Source of the DNA: Methanooceanicella nereidis
GTDB taxonomy: Archaea > Halobacteriota > Methanocellia > Methanocellales > Methanocellaceae
Direction: 5' to 3'
NCBI RefSeq assembly: GCF_021023085.1
Contig: NZ_PGCK01000002.1
Location: forward strand, 248,001 to 312,000
Length of the DNA stretch: 64,000 nucleotides
Shown: positions 45,086-57,453 of the stretch, one piece after another
How positions within the stretch are numbered: position 1 is the first letter of the stretch
Layout of the letters: every line of letters begins with the position of its first letter
The notes under the pieces: generated by a model
What the model was told of the DNA's origin: nothing
Databases searched by the model: none
What the model saw: the letters and a program-made list of their open reading frames with translations, nothing else
Made by a program: the position numbers and the translations under genes

Positions 45086-45994
45086 TTACAGGCTCGAAGG
45101 ATGTCTCCACCAGAACCTTCCCGGCAGATACTCCTCTTCGATGCAGGGGCATAGTTTTAAAATATCTTCCTTATTGCAGGTAAATACCTCTTTTAATGTC
45201 GTATCGAACCCGGCCAGAGACTCTTCCATGAGACTGAGATCATAATCATAGCTAAGTTCCATCATCAGTATTTCCAGAACGTCCCTTATGTTGAGGTCGT
45301 TCTCGACCTCCGCGCATACAGGTTCCGGCTTGAAGAAATATTCGACTATGCCTGAATAACAACTGGCGTAATGTTCGAGATCGGAACATAGTAAAGCGCG
45401 ATAGTCGCCTCCGCGTTTTTGCTCGAACTCTTCCATCTTTTTATTTATGCTCTCGAACCTTTCCAATAATTCTGGAAGCTGTACTCCTTTTTTAAAGATA
45501 TAATCGAACCAGAAAGAGAATATACGTTTCCTTACCAGCGGCGTACATGCCCTGCAATTCGCCTGCCCGATATTATCGAAGTTCCTGTCCAGCTCGTCGA
45601 TAGCCTGCTCATATTCATCGAGCATCTTTTTTACGGCATCCGGCTCATCGTCAATAGAGTCTTTAGGGGATGAACATATCAGATCTTCGCATTCCACCCT
45701 CTCCCTTACGAAATTCTTCTTCGTATTATCGGGCTTAAAAAAGTTCTTTAACTGGCCGTCTTCTGTGCCTTCGGCCCACTCGTTAGCCTCAGGGTCGTAA
45801 ACGACGGTAGTCCCGTTTTGTATATATGAGTATATACGTACCCCGTTGTTAAGATCTTTACAGTTCAGCAGTTCGGCTGCCTTTGACACATATTCTTCCC
45901 GGGTTAATAGAGAGTTACCTGATCCGTCTATTCCCCATTCCCTGAGAAAAAAAGCATGTTTTACATAATTGTCAAAAAGATTATCCCCGTCCAT
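45086..45994 (-). CDS. BECR-fold (toxin/RNase-like) candidate with acidic C-terminal domain
   Basis: 302 residues from the ATG at 45994, six bases after GAGGGG; the frame extends 13 codons further without a site. Residues about 1-85 have the layout of phage and toxin BECR-fold domains (barnase/EndoU/colicin-like): KHAFFLREWGIDGSG, LTREEYVSKAAELL, TTVVYDPEANEWAEGTEDG and LKNFFKPDN, in the usual order. Residues 90-302 are acidic, Cys-containing (CEDLIC, CRAC, CSDLEHYASC, KLCPC) and unrecognised. There is no signal peptide and no antitoxin-like neighbour, so a toxin role is not shown. The family call is by eye and inferred. Confidence 0.5.
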   Translation of the reverse strand: MDGDNLFDNYVKHAFFLREWGIDGSGNSLLTREEYVSKAAELLNCKDLNNGVRIYSYIQNGTTVVYDPEANEWAEGTEDGQLKNFFKPDNTKKNFVRERVECEDLICSSPKDSIDDEPDAVKKMLDEYEQAIDELDRNFDNIGQANCRACTPLVRKRIFSFWFDYIFKKGVQLPELLERFESINKKMEEFEQKRGGDYRALLCSDLEHYASCYSGIVEYFFKPEPVCAEVENDLNIRDVLEILMMELSYDYDLSLMEESLAGFDTTLKEVFTCNKEDILKLCPCIEEEYLPGRFWWRHPSSL

Positions 45995-48315
<2,321 letters not shown>

Positions 48316-48319
48316 TCAT

Positions 48320-50767
48320 ATGGCTGAACAACAGACTTTAGAGAAAATCGTACCCGTCAAGATAGAAGAGGAGATGAAAAAGTCCTACATCGATTACGCG
48401 ATGAGCGTAATAGTGGGCAGGGCTCTCCCCGACGTCAGGGACGGCCTGAAGCCGGTCCACCGCCGTGTACTTTACGGCATGTACGAACTCGGCAACACTC
48501 ATGATAAGCCGTATAAGAAATCGGCAAGAGTCGTGGGTGACGTCATGGGTAAGTACCACCCGCACGGCGACGCCGCGATATATGATACCATCGTAAGGAT
48601 GGTACAGGACTTCTCGCTGAGATACCCGCTTATCGACGGCCAGGGCAACTTCGGCAGCGTAGACGGTGACGGGGCCGCAGCTATGCGTTACACCGAAGTG
48701 AGAATGGACAGGATAGCCGAAGAGATACTTAAAGACCTGGACAAGGAGACGGTAGAGTTCGTCCCCAATTTTGATGAGTCGCTAAAGGAGCCGTCGGTGC
48801 TCCCGGCGATGCTGCCGAACCTGCTCATCAACGGCTCTTCAGGCATAGCAGTAGGCATGGCGACGAACATCCCGCCACATAATATAACCGAGGTCATAGA
48901 CGGCACGATCGCAGTCATTGAGAATCCGGATATCGCGCCTATAGACCTGCTTCAATACGTAAAAGGCCCGGACTTCCCGACAGGAGCGTTCATTTACGGC
49001 CGCGAAGGGATAAAAGAAGCGTATCTCACGGGAAGAGGCTCCGTTAAGCTCAGGGCGAAAGCGGACATCGTGGAGGAAGGCGGAAAGAACACGATCATAG
49101 TCACGGAGATACCATACCAGGTGAACAAGGCAAGGCTCATCGAGAACATTGCGGACCTGGTCAGGGATAAAAGGCTTGAGGGGATCTCCGATCTCAGGGA
49201 TGAGTCGGACAGGGAAGGTATGCGTATCGTCATCGAGCTAAAGAAGGCCGCCAACGCTAATGTCGTCCTCAACCAGCTTTTCAAGCATACCCAGATGGAG
49301 ACGACGTTTGGCGTGAACAACCTCGCTCTTGTTGATAACGTGCCAAGGACGCTCACTTTAAAGGAGACCATAGAGTGCTACATAAAGCACAGGCAGGAAG
49401 TCGTAACAAGGCGCAGCATGTTCGAGCTTTCGAAGGCTGAGGAAAGAGAGCATATCCTCTCAGGGCTGATAATAGCGGTCAACAACATCGACGACTTTGT
49501 CAATATCATTAAAAGCTCGTCCAGTTCCGAGGACGCCAGGAACGCGCTCATGGCAAAATATGAGCTTTCTGAGGCACAGGCAAAGGCCATACTGGATATG
49601 AGGCTGAGAGGGCTGACAGGCCTCGAAAGACAGAAGATCGAGGACGAGAGGCAGGCGCTTCTAATGACCATAGCGCACCTTAAGGAGGTCCTTGCGAGCC
49701 CGAAGATGGTGCTCGACATAATAACGAAAGAGCTTGCGGAACTTAAAGAAAAATATGGCGATAAGCGCAGGACAGTCATAATTGAATCATCAGGCGAGAT
49801 AGTCGATGAGGACCTGATACCGGTCGAGAACATGGTTGTCACCATCACGAACACGGGCTACATAAAGCGTATGCCCGTCAACACCTACAGGACGCAAAGG
49901 CGCGGCGGCGTCGGAGTCGTCGGAATGGGTACGAAGGAAGAGGATTATGTGGTGGACCTCTTTTCGGCGTCCACACATGACAACATCCTTTTCTTTACTA
50001 ACAAGGGTAAAGTGTATTCGTTAAAAGTATACGAGATACCGCCTGCGGAGAGCAGGCAGGCCCGCGGTAAGGCGGTCATTAACATCATAAACATCGAGCC
50101 CGGGGAAAAGGTCAACGCCATGATCCCCATCAAGGAGTTTGACGACAGCCATTGCCTCTTCATGTGCACGGAAAAGGGAACCGTAAAGAAGACAGTGCTT
50201 TCTGCGTTCCAGAACATCAGATCGTCCGGCATCATCGCTATCGGCCTCTCGGAGGGCGACGAGCTTATCTCTGTAAAGCTCACTAACGGCGAGCAAGAGG
50301 TCATGATAGCGACATACAGCGGCAAGCTCAACAAGTTCTCGGAAAAAGACGTGAGAGACATGGGCCGCCAGGCGCATGGAGTCATAGGCATCAGAATGGC
50401 TGAAGGCGACAGGGTCGTCAGTATGGAGATAGTCCAGGAGAACTCATCCGTACTCACGATCTGCGAGAACGGGTTCGGCAAGCGTACGCCTGTAAGCGAG
50501 TACACGCCACACAGGAGAGGAGGGCAGGGCATGATCAATATTAAGACAACGCTGCGTAATGGCGGTGTCGTGACAGTGGCATGCGTTACCTCCGAAGAGG
50601 AGATCATGATGGCCACCATGGACGGCGTCATGATAAGGATGAAAGTCTCAGACATTGCGGAGATCGGAAGGAACACGCAGGGCGTAAGGCTGATCAAGCT
50701 GAGGCCGGAGGACAAGGTAGTGGCCGTTGCCAAGGTCGTGTCCGAGACAATAGAAGATGAGATATAG
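48320..50767 (+). CDS. gyrA: DNA gyrase subunit A
   Basis: 815 residues. The breakage-reunion domain contains [21 protein letters not shown], the catalytic Tyr in [11 protein letters not shown], and the quinolone-region segment [13 protein letters not shown] with an Ala at the position often Ser. The C-terminal beta-pinwheel begins near residue 500 and contains the GyrA-box [11 protein letters not shown], which marks a true gyrase rather than topoisomerase IV. It starts four bases after gyrB and is presumably translated by coupling, as there is no good separate ribosome-binding site. A hairpin follows its stop. Confidence 0.98.
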   Translation: MAEQQTLEKIVPVKIEEEMKKSYIDYAMSVIVGRALPDVRDGLKPVHRRVLYGMYELGNTHDKPYKKSARVVGDVMGKYHPHGDAAIYDTIVRMVQDFSLRYPLIDGQGNFGSVDGDGAAAMRYTEVRMDRIAEEILKDLDKETVEFVPNFDESLKEPSVLPAMLPNLLINGSSGIAVGMATNIPPHNITEVIDGTIAVIENPDIAPIDLLQYVKGPDFPTGAFIYGREGIKEAYLTGRGSVKLRAKADIVEEGGKNTIIVTEIPYQVNKARLIENIADLVRDKRLEGISDLRDESDREGMRIVIELKKAANANVVLNQLFKHTQMETTFGVNNLALVDNVPRTLTLKETIECYIKHRQEVVTRRSMFELSKAEEREHILSGLIIAVNNIDDFVNIIKSSSSSEDARNALMAKYELSEAQAKAILDMRLRGLTGLERQKIEDERQALLMTIAHLKEVLASPKMVLDIITKELAELKEKYGDKRRTVIIESSGEIVDEDLIPVENMVVTITNTGYIKRMPVNTYRTQRRGGVGVVGMGTKEEDYVVDLFSASTHDNILFFTNKGKVYSLKVYEIPPAESRQARGKAVINIINIEPGEKVNAMIPIKEFDDSHCLFMCTEKGTVKKTVLSAFQNIRSSGIIAIGLSEGDELISVKLTNGEQEVMIATYSGKLNKFSEKDVRDMGRQAHGVIGIRMAEGDRVVSMEIVQENSSVLTICENGFGKRTPVSEYTPHRRGGQGMINIKTTLRNGGVVTVACVTSEEEIMMATMDGVMIRMKVSDIAEIGRNTQGVRLIKLRPEDKVVAVAKVVSETIEDEI

Positions 50768-50768
50768 G

Positions 50769-50800
50769 CGCAGGAAAAGTCCTGCGGCCATTTCTTTCAT
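50769..50800 (+). terminator. Terminator after gyrBA
   Basis: A 7-bp stem CGCAGGA / TCCTGCG with tetraloop AAAG directly follows the gyrA stop codon and leads into GCCATTTCTTTC, a T-rich but interrupted tract. Confidence 0.6.
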
Positions 50801-51030
50801 AATTTATTTTTTGAAGCGTCATTAAAATTTGTTTATGTGTATTCTTCATTCCTCACATGAACATGATGCATTATGACCATAGTATACAATTAAGTGTAAA
50901 ACGAACCGGCCACATAGATATATAATAGCTGGCGCAAATTTTTTCGCAGCACAATAAATATCATTTTATCCAAAATCTAGCGTTTATACTTTTATCGTTA
51001 TCTTCCGGATATAATTTTATTAATGCATAA

Positions 51031-51049
51031 ATTCATAAATTTTATGAAT
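51031..51049. promoter_or_regulatory. Operator-like 19-bp palindrome 1 upstream of glutamate synthase
   Basis: ATTCATAAATTTTATGAAT, a perfect 9-1-9 palindrome, the first of three related sites before the glutamate synthase operon. It is a probable dimeric regulator site; the regulator is unknown. Confidence 0.6.
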
Positions 51050-51078
51050 AATGAAAAAAAGACAAAAAATCTTTAATA

Positions 51079-51097
51079 ATTCATAAAAGTTATGAAT
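51079..51097. promoter_or_regulatory. Operator-like 19-bp palindrome 2 upstream of glutamate synthase
   Basis: ATTCATAAAAGTTATGAAT, 8-3-8 palindrome, differing from site 1 only at two central bases; centre-to-centre distance to site 1 is 48 bases. The overlapping right flank continues ATTTCATAATT. Confidence 0.6.
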
Positions 51098-51165
51098 ATT
51101 TCATAATTATTTTTATAATTCACAATTTTTGTCTTAAAATCATTTTTGAGCATTAATATTTTATC

Positions 51166-51184
51166 TTTCATAACTTTTATGAAC
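51166..51184. promoter_or_regulatory. Operator-like 19-bp palindrome 3 upstream of glutamate synthase
   Basis: TTTCATAACTTTTATGAAC, with TTCATAA and TTATGAA half-sites as in sites 1 and 2. It lies about 35 bases before the TATA box at 51221, closer than the other two sites. Confidence 0.55.
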
Positions 51185-51220
51185 TTTTTTGATTTACTAA
51201 AAAGGTTATAATGAATAAAG

Positions 51221-51230
51221 TTTAAATATA
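51221..51230 (+). promoter_or_regulatory. TATA box of the glutamate synthase operon
   Basis: TTTAAATATA fits an archaeal box A. Transcription would begin near 51250, giving a leader of about 100 bases before the ATG at 51352. The TTG at 51247 that opens the long frame therefore lies at the expected transcription start and is not used as start here. Confidence 0.5.
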
Positions 51231-51351
51231 TCTTGTATACATAAGGTTGCCTACTACCGTCTTAGTAATTTATATACAGGTAGCCGGAAAAGAGTTGAAA
51301 CTGAATGAAAATGATCAATTTTGCAAAACCGGACAAAGAGGTGTATTGGAC

Positions 51352-52440
51352 ATGATGAAAAACTGCGACAAGGAATACATACCGTCAGGCTGTGCCATCT
51401 CTGGGATAATGAACAAGAGGGGCAAGCGTATAGACGGTAAAAAGATCATTAAGTCCATATCCCTTATGCACGACAGGTCCAACGGGCTTGGAGGAGGTTT
51501 TGCAGCATACGGCATATACCCGCAATACAAAGACCATTATGCATTTCATATAATGTTTGACGACATCGAGAGCAAGGAAAGGCTTGAAGGGTACCTGTCA
51601 GACAATTTCCTGATCGAGAAGGACGAGAAGATCCCGACGAGGAAGACCGAGAACATACACAATCCGCCCATACTATGGAGATATTTCGTCAAGGTGAACG
51701 AATCAAAGCTGGAGGAAATATGCGAAGAAGACTACGTAGTAAGGCAGGTCATGCATATCAACTCGAAGTTCATGGGCACCTTCATATCCTCGAGCGGTAA
51801 GAACATGGGCGGCTTTAAGGGAGTAGGATACCCGGAGGACATCGCGAAGTTCTACAGGCTCGAAGACTACAACGCCTATATCTGGACATCGCACGGAAGG
51901 TTCCCGACGAACACCCCCGGATGGTGGGGAGGGGCTCACCCGATAACCCTTCTGGACTGGTCAGTCGTCCATAACGGCGAGATATCCTCTTACGGGACTA
52001 ACAAGAGATACCTCGAGATGTTCGGTTATCACTTAGAATTGATGACCGACACTGAAGTCATAGCATACTTATTCGACCTGCTTGTCAGGCGTCATAAATT
52101 ACCGATCGACATTGCCACAAAGGCACTGGCACCGCCATTCTGGAAGGATATAGACAGGATGGCCCCCGAGCAGAAGAAAGCGTACGAGGCCATCAGGATG
52201 GTCTACGGCAGCGCGCTGATGAACGGACCGTTCTCGATACTCGTCGGATTTAACAGGGGCATGGTCGGCCTGAACGACCGTATCAAGCTCAGGCCTATGA
52301 TAGCAGCGACTAAAGGCGATTTCCTGTACATGGCATCCGAAGAGTCGGCCATCAGGATAATCGAGCCGGAGCCGGAACACGTATGGGCGCCGAAAGCGGG
52401 AACGCCCGTTATCGGATTACTTGAGGAGGACGTCGAATGA
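51352..52440 (+). CDS. Glutamate synthase, glutaminase (GATase class II) subunit of split enzyme
   Basis: 362 residues from the ATG at 51352, chosen for AGAGGTG about ten bases upstream. Residues 12-23 read [12 protein letters not shown]: Cys14 is in the position of the N-terminal nucleophile of class II amidotransferases, so a propeptide of 13 residues would be removed, as happens in bacterial GltB. The [20 protein letters not shown] and [13 protein letters not shown] blocks form the Arg/Asn-Gly glutamine-binding site. It releases ammonia from glutamine for the next subunit. Its stop overlaps the next start (ATGA). Three palindromes and a TATA box lie upstream. Confidence 0.9.
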   Translation: MMKNCDKEYIPSGCAISGIMNKRGKRIDGKKIIKSISLMHDRSNGLGGGFAAYGIYPQYKDHYAFHIMFDDIESKERLEGYLSDNFLIEKDEKIPTRKTENIHNPPILWRYFVKVNESKLEEICEEDYVVRQVMHINSKFMGTFISSSGKNMGGFKGVGYPEDIAKFYRLEDYNAYIWTSHGRFPTNTPGWWGGAHPITLLDWSVVHNGEISSYGTNKRYLEMFGYHLELMTDTEVIAYLFDLLVRRHKLPIDIATKALAPPFWKDIDRMAPEQKKAYEAIRMVYGSALMNGPFSILVGFNRGMVGLNDRIKLRPMIAATKGDFLYMASEESAIRIIEPEPEHVWAPKAGTPVIGLLEEDVE

Positions 52441-53948
52441 TCTCGAACGTACCGCCAGAGTTCAACGTCGACATCAGCGACAGAAAATGTGTAAAGTGCA
52501 AAAGATGCACGAAGGAATGCGGTTTCGATGCGCTGAGCTACAGTAAGGAGTTTGACTGTATCATCGCCGATGACTCGAAGTGCGTAGCATGCCACAGATG
52601 CGTCACGTTCTGTCCCAAGAACGCGATAACGATCAGGGAGAACCAGCTGGCATACAAGAATAATTACAATTTCACCGCCAGTGTCAGGAAAAACATTCAG
52701 AAACAGGCAAACACAGGCGGAATACTGCTTACAGCAATGGGTAACGACAGGCCATACCCGATATACTGGGACCACATGCTCATAGATGCCTGCCAGGTAA
52801 CCAACCCGTCTATCGACCCGCTCAGGGAGCCGATGGAGCTAAGGACCTACATCGGCAGGAAGCCGGACAGCCTTGAGTTCGAGACCGTGGATGGAAAACT
52901 TAAGCTGAAGACCAGGATAGGCCCCAACATCAAGATCGACGTGCCTGTCGTGTTCGCTGCGATGTCATACGGCTCGGTCAGCTATAACGTTCATAAATCG
53001 CTCATGAAGGCGGCACAGAACTGCGGAACACTGATGAATACCGGAGAGGGAGGCCTTCACAAGGACTTCTACGAGTATAAGGACAACGTCATTGTACAGT
53101 GCGCATCGGGAAGGTTCGGCGTTCACGGAGACTATCTTAATGCCGGCGCAGCCATCGAGATCAAGGTAGGCCAGGGAGCCAAGCCCGGTATCGGAGGCCA
53201 CTTACCGGGCGAGAAAGTCGACGAGGAAGTGTCGAAGACCCGTATGATACCGCAGGGATCCGACGCGATATCCCCGGCACCGCATCACGATATTTACTCC
53301 ATAGAGGACCTTTCGCAGCTGATATACGCACTGAAAGAGGCCACGGAATACAAGAAACCGATCTCGGTCAAGGTCGCGGCTGTTCATAACATAGCAGCCA
53401 TATGCAGCGGTATCGTTCGCGCAGGGGCGGATATAGTCACCATAGACGGCTTCAGGGGAGGCACTGGCGCTGCACCGCTCGTCATACGCGATAACGTAGG
53501 CATACCGATCGAGCTTGCACTCGCCGCTGTCGACGACAGGCTGAGAAAAGAGGGCATACGCAACCATGCATCAATCATCTGCGGCGGCGGTATAAGGCAC
53601 AGCGGAGATGTCATCAAGGCCATCGCCCTGGGTGCCGACGCAGTGATGATAGGTACATCCGCACTGGTGGCGCTTGGCTGCAGAGTGTGTCAGAAGTGCA
53701 ATACAGGAAAGTGTTCCTGGGGCATTGCCACCCAGAAGCCCCATCTGACCGCAAGGCTCGACCCCGAGGAAGGCGCGCTCAGGCTTACCAACCTCCTGAA
53801 CGGGTGGAGCCATGAGATACAGGAAGTTCTCGGCGCGTTAGGCGTGAACTCCCTGGAAAGCCTTAGAGGCAACAGGGAAAGGCTTCGCGGAATAGGGCTG
53901 GATGAAAAGACACTTGAAATACTGGGCATAAAGCCTGCAGGGAGATGA
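52437..53948 (+). CDS. Glutamate synthase, FMN/Fe-S synthase subunit with ferredoxin domain
   Basis: 503 residues, start overlapping the preceding stop by four bases. Residues about 15-65 are a two-cluster ferredoxin ([32 protein letters not shown]). The rest is the FMN-binding TIM barrel of glutamate synthase: [56 protein letters not shown] and the 3Fe-4S loop [16 protein letters not shown]. It converts 2-oxoglutarate and ammonia to glutamate. No NADPH-binding small subunit is encoded here, so electrons probably come from ferredoxin through the fused domain. Confidence 0.95.
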   Translation: MISNVPPEFNVDISDRKCVKCKRCTKECGFDALSYSKEFDCIIADDSKCVACHRCVTFCPKNAITIRENQLAYKNNYNFTASVRKNIQKQANTGGILLTAMGNDRPYPIYWDHMLIDACQVTNPSIDPLREPMELRTYIGRKPDSLEFETVDGKLKLKTRIGPNIKIDVPVVFAAMSYGSVSYNVHKSLMKAAQNCGTLMNTGEGGLHKDFYEYKDNVIVQCASGRFGVHGDYLNAGAAIEIKVGQGAKPGIGGHLPGEKVDEEVSKTRMIPQGSDAISPAPHHDIYSIEDLSQLIYALKEATEYKKPISVKVAAVHNIAAICSGIVRAGADIVTIDGFRGGTGAAPLVIRDNVGIPIELALAAVDDRLRKEGIRNHASIICGGGIRHSGDVIKAIALGADAVMIGTSALVALGCRVCQKCNTGKCSWGIATQKPHLTARLDPEEGALRLTNLLNGWSHEIQEVLGALGVNSLESLRGNRERLRGIGLDEKTLEILGIKPAGR

Positions 53949-53952
53949 ACAT

Positions 53953-54687
53953 ATGAAGATAGACGCGAACGAGATGAATTATAAGGACCTTAACAATAAG
54001 GTCCGCAAGCTAGTCGAGGACGGAGAGGCCTGCATCGAGCTGGACCATATCTGCGGCCAGAAGTTCATCGGTGACGGGTTAAAGGGAAGGTCGAAGATAG
54101 TCATAAACGGTGTGCCCGGTAACGACCTTGCCGCGTTTATGGACGGCCCGGAAATAATAGTGCATTCCAACGGACAGGACGGTATCGGCAATACAATGAA
54201 CTCCGGTAAGGTAGTCATCCATGGACACGCGGGAGACGTCATAGGCTATGCCATGAGGGGCGGAAAGATATTCATCAAAGGCGATGTAGGCTATCGCGTC
54301 GGCATACACATGAAATCTTACGGCAATCACATTCCGTGCATAGTTGTAGGCGGTACTGCCAGCAACTTCTTCGGCGAGTATATGGCCGGAGGAGTCATGG
54401 TGCTTCTGGGACTCGGGGAACACAATGGCGATCCGATCTCGGGAGATTACACCGGCACGGGAATGCACGGCGGTGTCATCTACGTCAGAGGCGACATTGA
54501 TGACTCGTACCTGGGAAGAGAGGTAAAAAAAGTAGAGCTTGACTCCCATGATATTTCCAGGCTGTGCAAGCTTGTAGCGGAGTACTGCTCTCACTTCGGA
54601 TACGATTATGACGAGGTCATGAGCAAGCCATTCATAAAGCTCGTACCGAAGTCACACAGGCCTTATGGCAACATGTACGCCCATTAG
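53953..54687 (+). CDS. Glutamate synthase, C-terminal (GXGXG beta-helix) subunit
   Basis: 244 residues, four bases after the previous stop. The right-handed beta-helix repeats are visible as successive G-x-x-G-x-x-x-x-G turns: NGQDGIGNTMNSGKVVIHGH, GDVIGYAMRGGKIFIKG, VGYRVGIHMKSYG, GGTASNFFGEYMAGGVMVLL and GTGMHGGVIYVRG. The same fold forms the C-terminal domain of bacterial GltB and the C subunit of formylmethanofuran dehydrogenase. Here it completes the three-gene split glutamate synthase in one operon. Confidence 0.93.
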   Translation: MKIDANEMNYKDLNNKVRKLVEDGEACIELDHICGQKFIGDGLKGRSKIVINGVPGNDLAAFMDGPEIIVHSNGQDGIGNTMNSGKVVIHGHAGDVIGYAMRGGKIFIKGDVGYRVGIHMKSYGNHIPCIVVGGTASNFFGEYMAGGVMVLLGLGEHNGDPISGDYTGTGMHGGVIYVRGDIDDSYLGREVKKVELDSHDISRLCKLVAEYCSHFGYDYDEVMSKPFIKLVPKSHRPYGNMYAH

Positions 54688-54810
54688 GCCTTGATTATTT
54701 TCCTTTTTTTAACATGCCTCTGTTCATTATGTTATAATAACACCTTAGCCACGGTTTTATCGCTATTATCAAGGACATTTGTTTTTAGATAGTATAAAAA
54801 ATCCTAATTC

Positions 54811-54999
54811 ATGTCAATGAGCAGGATACTGATAATGTTATTCGTTCTGATAATGTTCGTAATAATCTGGCGGCTAATTGATCTTCTGCTCGGCACCGCG
54901 CTGGGAATTTTCATATGGGCATTGAAAACGGCACTGTTCTTGATATTAATGTACGCCATATACATACTGTTCATAAGGCAATCGCCCGTAACAGCATAG
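54811..54999 (+). CDS. Small two-helix membrane protein
   Basis: 62 residues consisting almost only of two hydrophobic helices (ILIMLFVLIMFVIIWRLIDL and FIWALKTALFLILMYAIYIL) with a short basic C-terminus. There is no clear ribosome-binding site before either ATG, so it may be leaderless or not expressed. I accept it as probable because composition and helix pattern fit a small membrane protein; no family recognised. Confidence 0.45.
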   Translation: MSMSRILIMLFVLIMFVIIWRLIDLLLGTALGIFIWALKTALFLILMYAIYILFIRQSPVTA

Positions 55000-55100
55000 G
55001 CTAACGTTTATACGCTTATAGTACAAATAATAAAAATACAATAACTAAAAAATAAATATCATATATAGTATTGTTGATTCTATAATTGTGGGGTAATCGC

Positions 55101-56390
55101 TTGTTCGTGCCAAAGATCTATGACCGGAACGGCCTGGACGCTTACAGGATAGTGGGTAGCGATGGCAGCGAATTTTTTTATGAAGGCGAGATAGAGCACG
55201 TTAACGATCAGGTCTTTAAGGACGAGCAGGGAAAAATGTATCTGCCGCTTATCACGAATCTTCGAGACGGTACAAAATACTATGTGGAAGTGGAAGTAGA
55301 GGCCCCGTTGATAAAGACATCAGGTGAAGAGCCTGAAGAAGAAAAAAATATTGCAAGCCTTATACTTGCATCCCCCAGAAATGTCGACAACTATCCCGAA
55401 GATATCACAGCCACAGCCGGAAGGCAAATTACGGGCGAAGAGAGACCTTTGCAGGAAACCAAAGATGTTGAAACTGAAGACAACATTACTCATGTCCAGG
55501 GATTTGAGAAGGGTCCAATACCGCAGGAGGTCCCTGAGATCGAAGAGCGGGTTCCCGATGCAGTTGTGAGACCCGAAGAGAGTATATCGGAAAACGCCCC
55601 GGAAAAACCGCCTGATTATGAGCGACCGGAAAGATCGAGGGGAAGAATGCCGTCTTTTATGATCGTGGGGTTTGTTGCAATCATTATAATAATCGTGGCG
55701 ATTTCCAGCGCATATATTTTGAAGCCGGATATGATAAAAGGCTATATGTCGACAGGAGCGACGACCACGCCTTCAGCTACCATTACAGCTACGCCTGTAC
55801 CGACTGCCGATCCGACGGTATCTCCGACTGAAGAGCCCGTCAGCATGAGCATATATGATACCATGATGCTTTTGTCCTCGGCAATAGACGGGTCGGACGG
55901 ATCTGTGAAGGCCTATGCGGATAATAGTATTAGCCAGGACTCGACAGATAGTGGAAATAAGCTAGCCGCCATCCTTGACATCTATGAGAAGGTATGCGCG
56001 GATTGGTCTATGGCAGAGCCGGGAAACCAGTTGCCTGGTCATCCGGCGGTCACAGTAAAAACGATGAATGGTGATATGAAGGACTATAGCGTGCTGATGT
56101 GCTCGCTTGCAAAGTCCCTCGGTTTTGAATCGCGTATCGTGGTCTCTTTTACCGATGAAGGCCAGAAATTTTATCCGGAGATAATGGTAGCTTCTGACGA
56201 GACAACATTTGATAATGTAAAAAATTATCTTTATTCAAGGTATAGAATTGACAGGCCATATGTCCATACAGGTGATTCGGAATACTGGATAAACCTGGAA
56301 ATAGATTCTCCCGGAGCCGTTATCAATTCTTCCGAAGAATACGCCGTCTATCCTGAAGGTTACATCGTGAAGCTCATGACAGGCTCTTGA
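55101..56390 (+). CDS. Membrane protein with extracytoplasmic transglutaminase-like domain lacking the catalytic Cys
   Basis: 429 residues from the TTG at 55101 (GTGGGG seven bases upstream); a GTG two codons later is possible. The N-terminal 80 residues are a small beta domain (IVGSDGSEFFYEGEIEHVND), followed by a Glu/Pro-rich linker, one transmembrane helix at about 190-215 (MIVGFVAIIIIIVAISSAYI), a Thr/Pro-rich stalk and an outer domain of about 170 residues. In that domain NGDMKDYSVLMCSLAKSLGF aligns with the GDCEDFS-type active site of transglutaminase-like proteins, but Met stands in place of Cys. The likely role is structural or binding. Confidence 0.65.
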   Translation: MFVPKIYDRNGLDAYRIVGSDGSEFFYEGEIEHVNDQVFKDEQGKMYLPLITNLRDGTKYYVEVEVEAPLIKTSGEEPEEEKNIASLILASPRNVDNYPEDITATAGRQITGEERPLQETKDVETEDNITHVQGFEKGPIPQEVPEIEERVPDAVVRPEESISENAPEKPPDYERPERSRGRMPSFMIVGFVAIIIIIVAISSAYILKPDMIKGYMSTGATTTPSATITATPVPTADPTVSPTEEPVSMSIYDTMMLLSSAIDGSDGSVKAYADNSISQDSTDSGNKLAAILDIYEKVCADWSMAEPGNQLPGHPAVTVKTMNGDMKDYSVLMCSLAKSLGFESRIVVSFTDEGQKFYPEIMVASDETTFDNVKNYLYSRYRIDRPYVHTGDSEYWINLEIDSPGAVINSSEEYAVYPEGYIVKLMTGS

Positions 56391-56570
56391 GGAACAGGCC
56401 GGCCAGGTTTTACCAAAACTTATGGAGCCGCAATACGCGTTTTTTAGACCTTATTTGCCGGGAAATATTGAAGTATTTCCTTTTATTACGTCCATATTTT
56501 ATTTAAATAAAGTAGAATTTTTATAAATATAAAAGCCTGTTTCCGGATTATTTATACAGTGGTGGGTTTT

Positions 56571-57419
56571 ATGGCGATCGACACGACATTGTTTGGCAAT
56601 ACAGGGGTAAGGGTCACTCGCATCGGACTGGGCGGTGAGGGCGTCCTCCGCACATATGGAATGGAAAAAGAAGCTGAAGCGGTCATAAAAGAAGCGACAG
56701 AAAAAGGCATAACATATTACGATTGCGCGAAAGCATATGCAGGCAGCCAGGGGTATTATGGTAATTTCTGGTCAAAATACAGGGACGTTCGTGCCGGGAT
56801 CTTTCAGGCAAGTAAATCGGCATCACGCGACAGGTCAGGAGCGCTGAGCGACCTTAGTGAGACATTGCGGACAATGAGCTTAGAGCACCTTGACCTCTGG
56901 CAGATCCACGACGTAAGGACCAGGGAGGATATAAAGGAGATAGAGGAGCCCGGAGGAGCCCTGGAAGCTTTCATTGAGGCGAAAGGCTCGGGAAAGGTGC
57001 GGTTTATCGGTGTGACCGGCCATCATGACCCGGAAATTTTGACCTATGCTGTGGAGAACTGGCCTGTAGACTCCGTTATGATGCCTGTGAACCCTGTTGA
57101 AGGATCTATCGGAGGATTTTTAGACAGCACATTGATAGCCGCGAGAAAAAAAAGCATAGCGGTGATAGGAATGAAGATACTCGGCGCTCAAAACTATATT
57201 TTTCCGGATGAAGGGATAACACCAGATGTGTTGATAAGATACGCGCTATCGCAGGATATTGATGTGGCCATAGTCGGATGCTCGAACATTGGCGAAGTGA
57301 GGACGCTTGTAAATTGCGGGACAAAAATTATGCCCATGACGGAAGAAGAGCGAGAAGATCTTGTGGATCTGTTCAGGCCCTATGCTAAAAAACTTGCATA
57401 TTACCGCGGCGTATTGTAA
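56571..57419 (+). CDS. Aldo/keto reductase family protein
   Basis: 282 residues from the ATG at 56571, with GGTGGG four bases upstream; two GTG codons just before it are part of that site. The barrel signature is GVRVTRIGLGGEGVLRTYG, with catalytic tetrad candidates Asp and Tyr in GITYYDCAKAYAG, Lys in FQASKSAS and His in LWQIHDVRT. The NADP site near the C-terminus (VGCSNIGEVRTL) is present. No C-terminal ferredoxin domain is attached. Substrate unknown. It converges on the fasciclin gene across a hairpin. Confidence 0.85.
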   Translation: MAIDTTLFGNTGVRVTRIGLGGEGVLRTYGMEKEAEAVIKEATEKGITYYDCAKAYAGSQGYYGNFWSKYRDVRAGIFQASKSASRDRSGALSDLSETLRTMSLEHLDLWQIHDVRTREDIKEIEEPGGALEAFIEAKGSGKVRFIGVTGHHDPEILTYAVENWPVDSVMMPVNPVEGSIGGFLDSTLIAARKKSIAVIGMKILGAQNYIFPDEGITPDVLIRYALSQDIDVAIVGCSNIGEVRTLVNCGTKIMPMTEEEREDLVDLFRPYAKKLAYYRGVL

Positions 57420-57446
57420 AAAAAGTGGCTGAGTGAGCGCCTCAGC
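57417..57446 (-). terminator. Terminator of the fasciclin gene (minus strand)
   Basis: On the minus strand GCTGAG / CTCAGC with a 7-base loop is followed by CAC and a run of T. It lies eight bases after the stop at 57454 and overlaps the 3' end of the convergent aldo/keto reductase gene. Confidence 0.65.
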
Positions 57447-57453
57447 AAGTTGA

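Noticed and set aside
51031-51184. NrpR-type nitrogen operator
   Set aside because: The palindromes have TTCATAA/TTATGAA half-sites, not the GGAA-N8-TTCC pattern known for NrpR.
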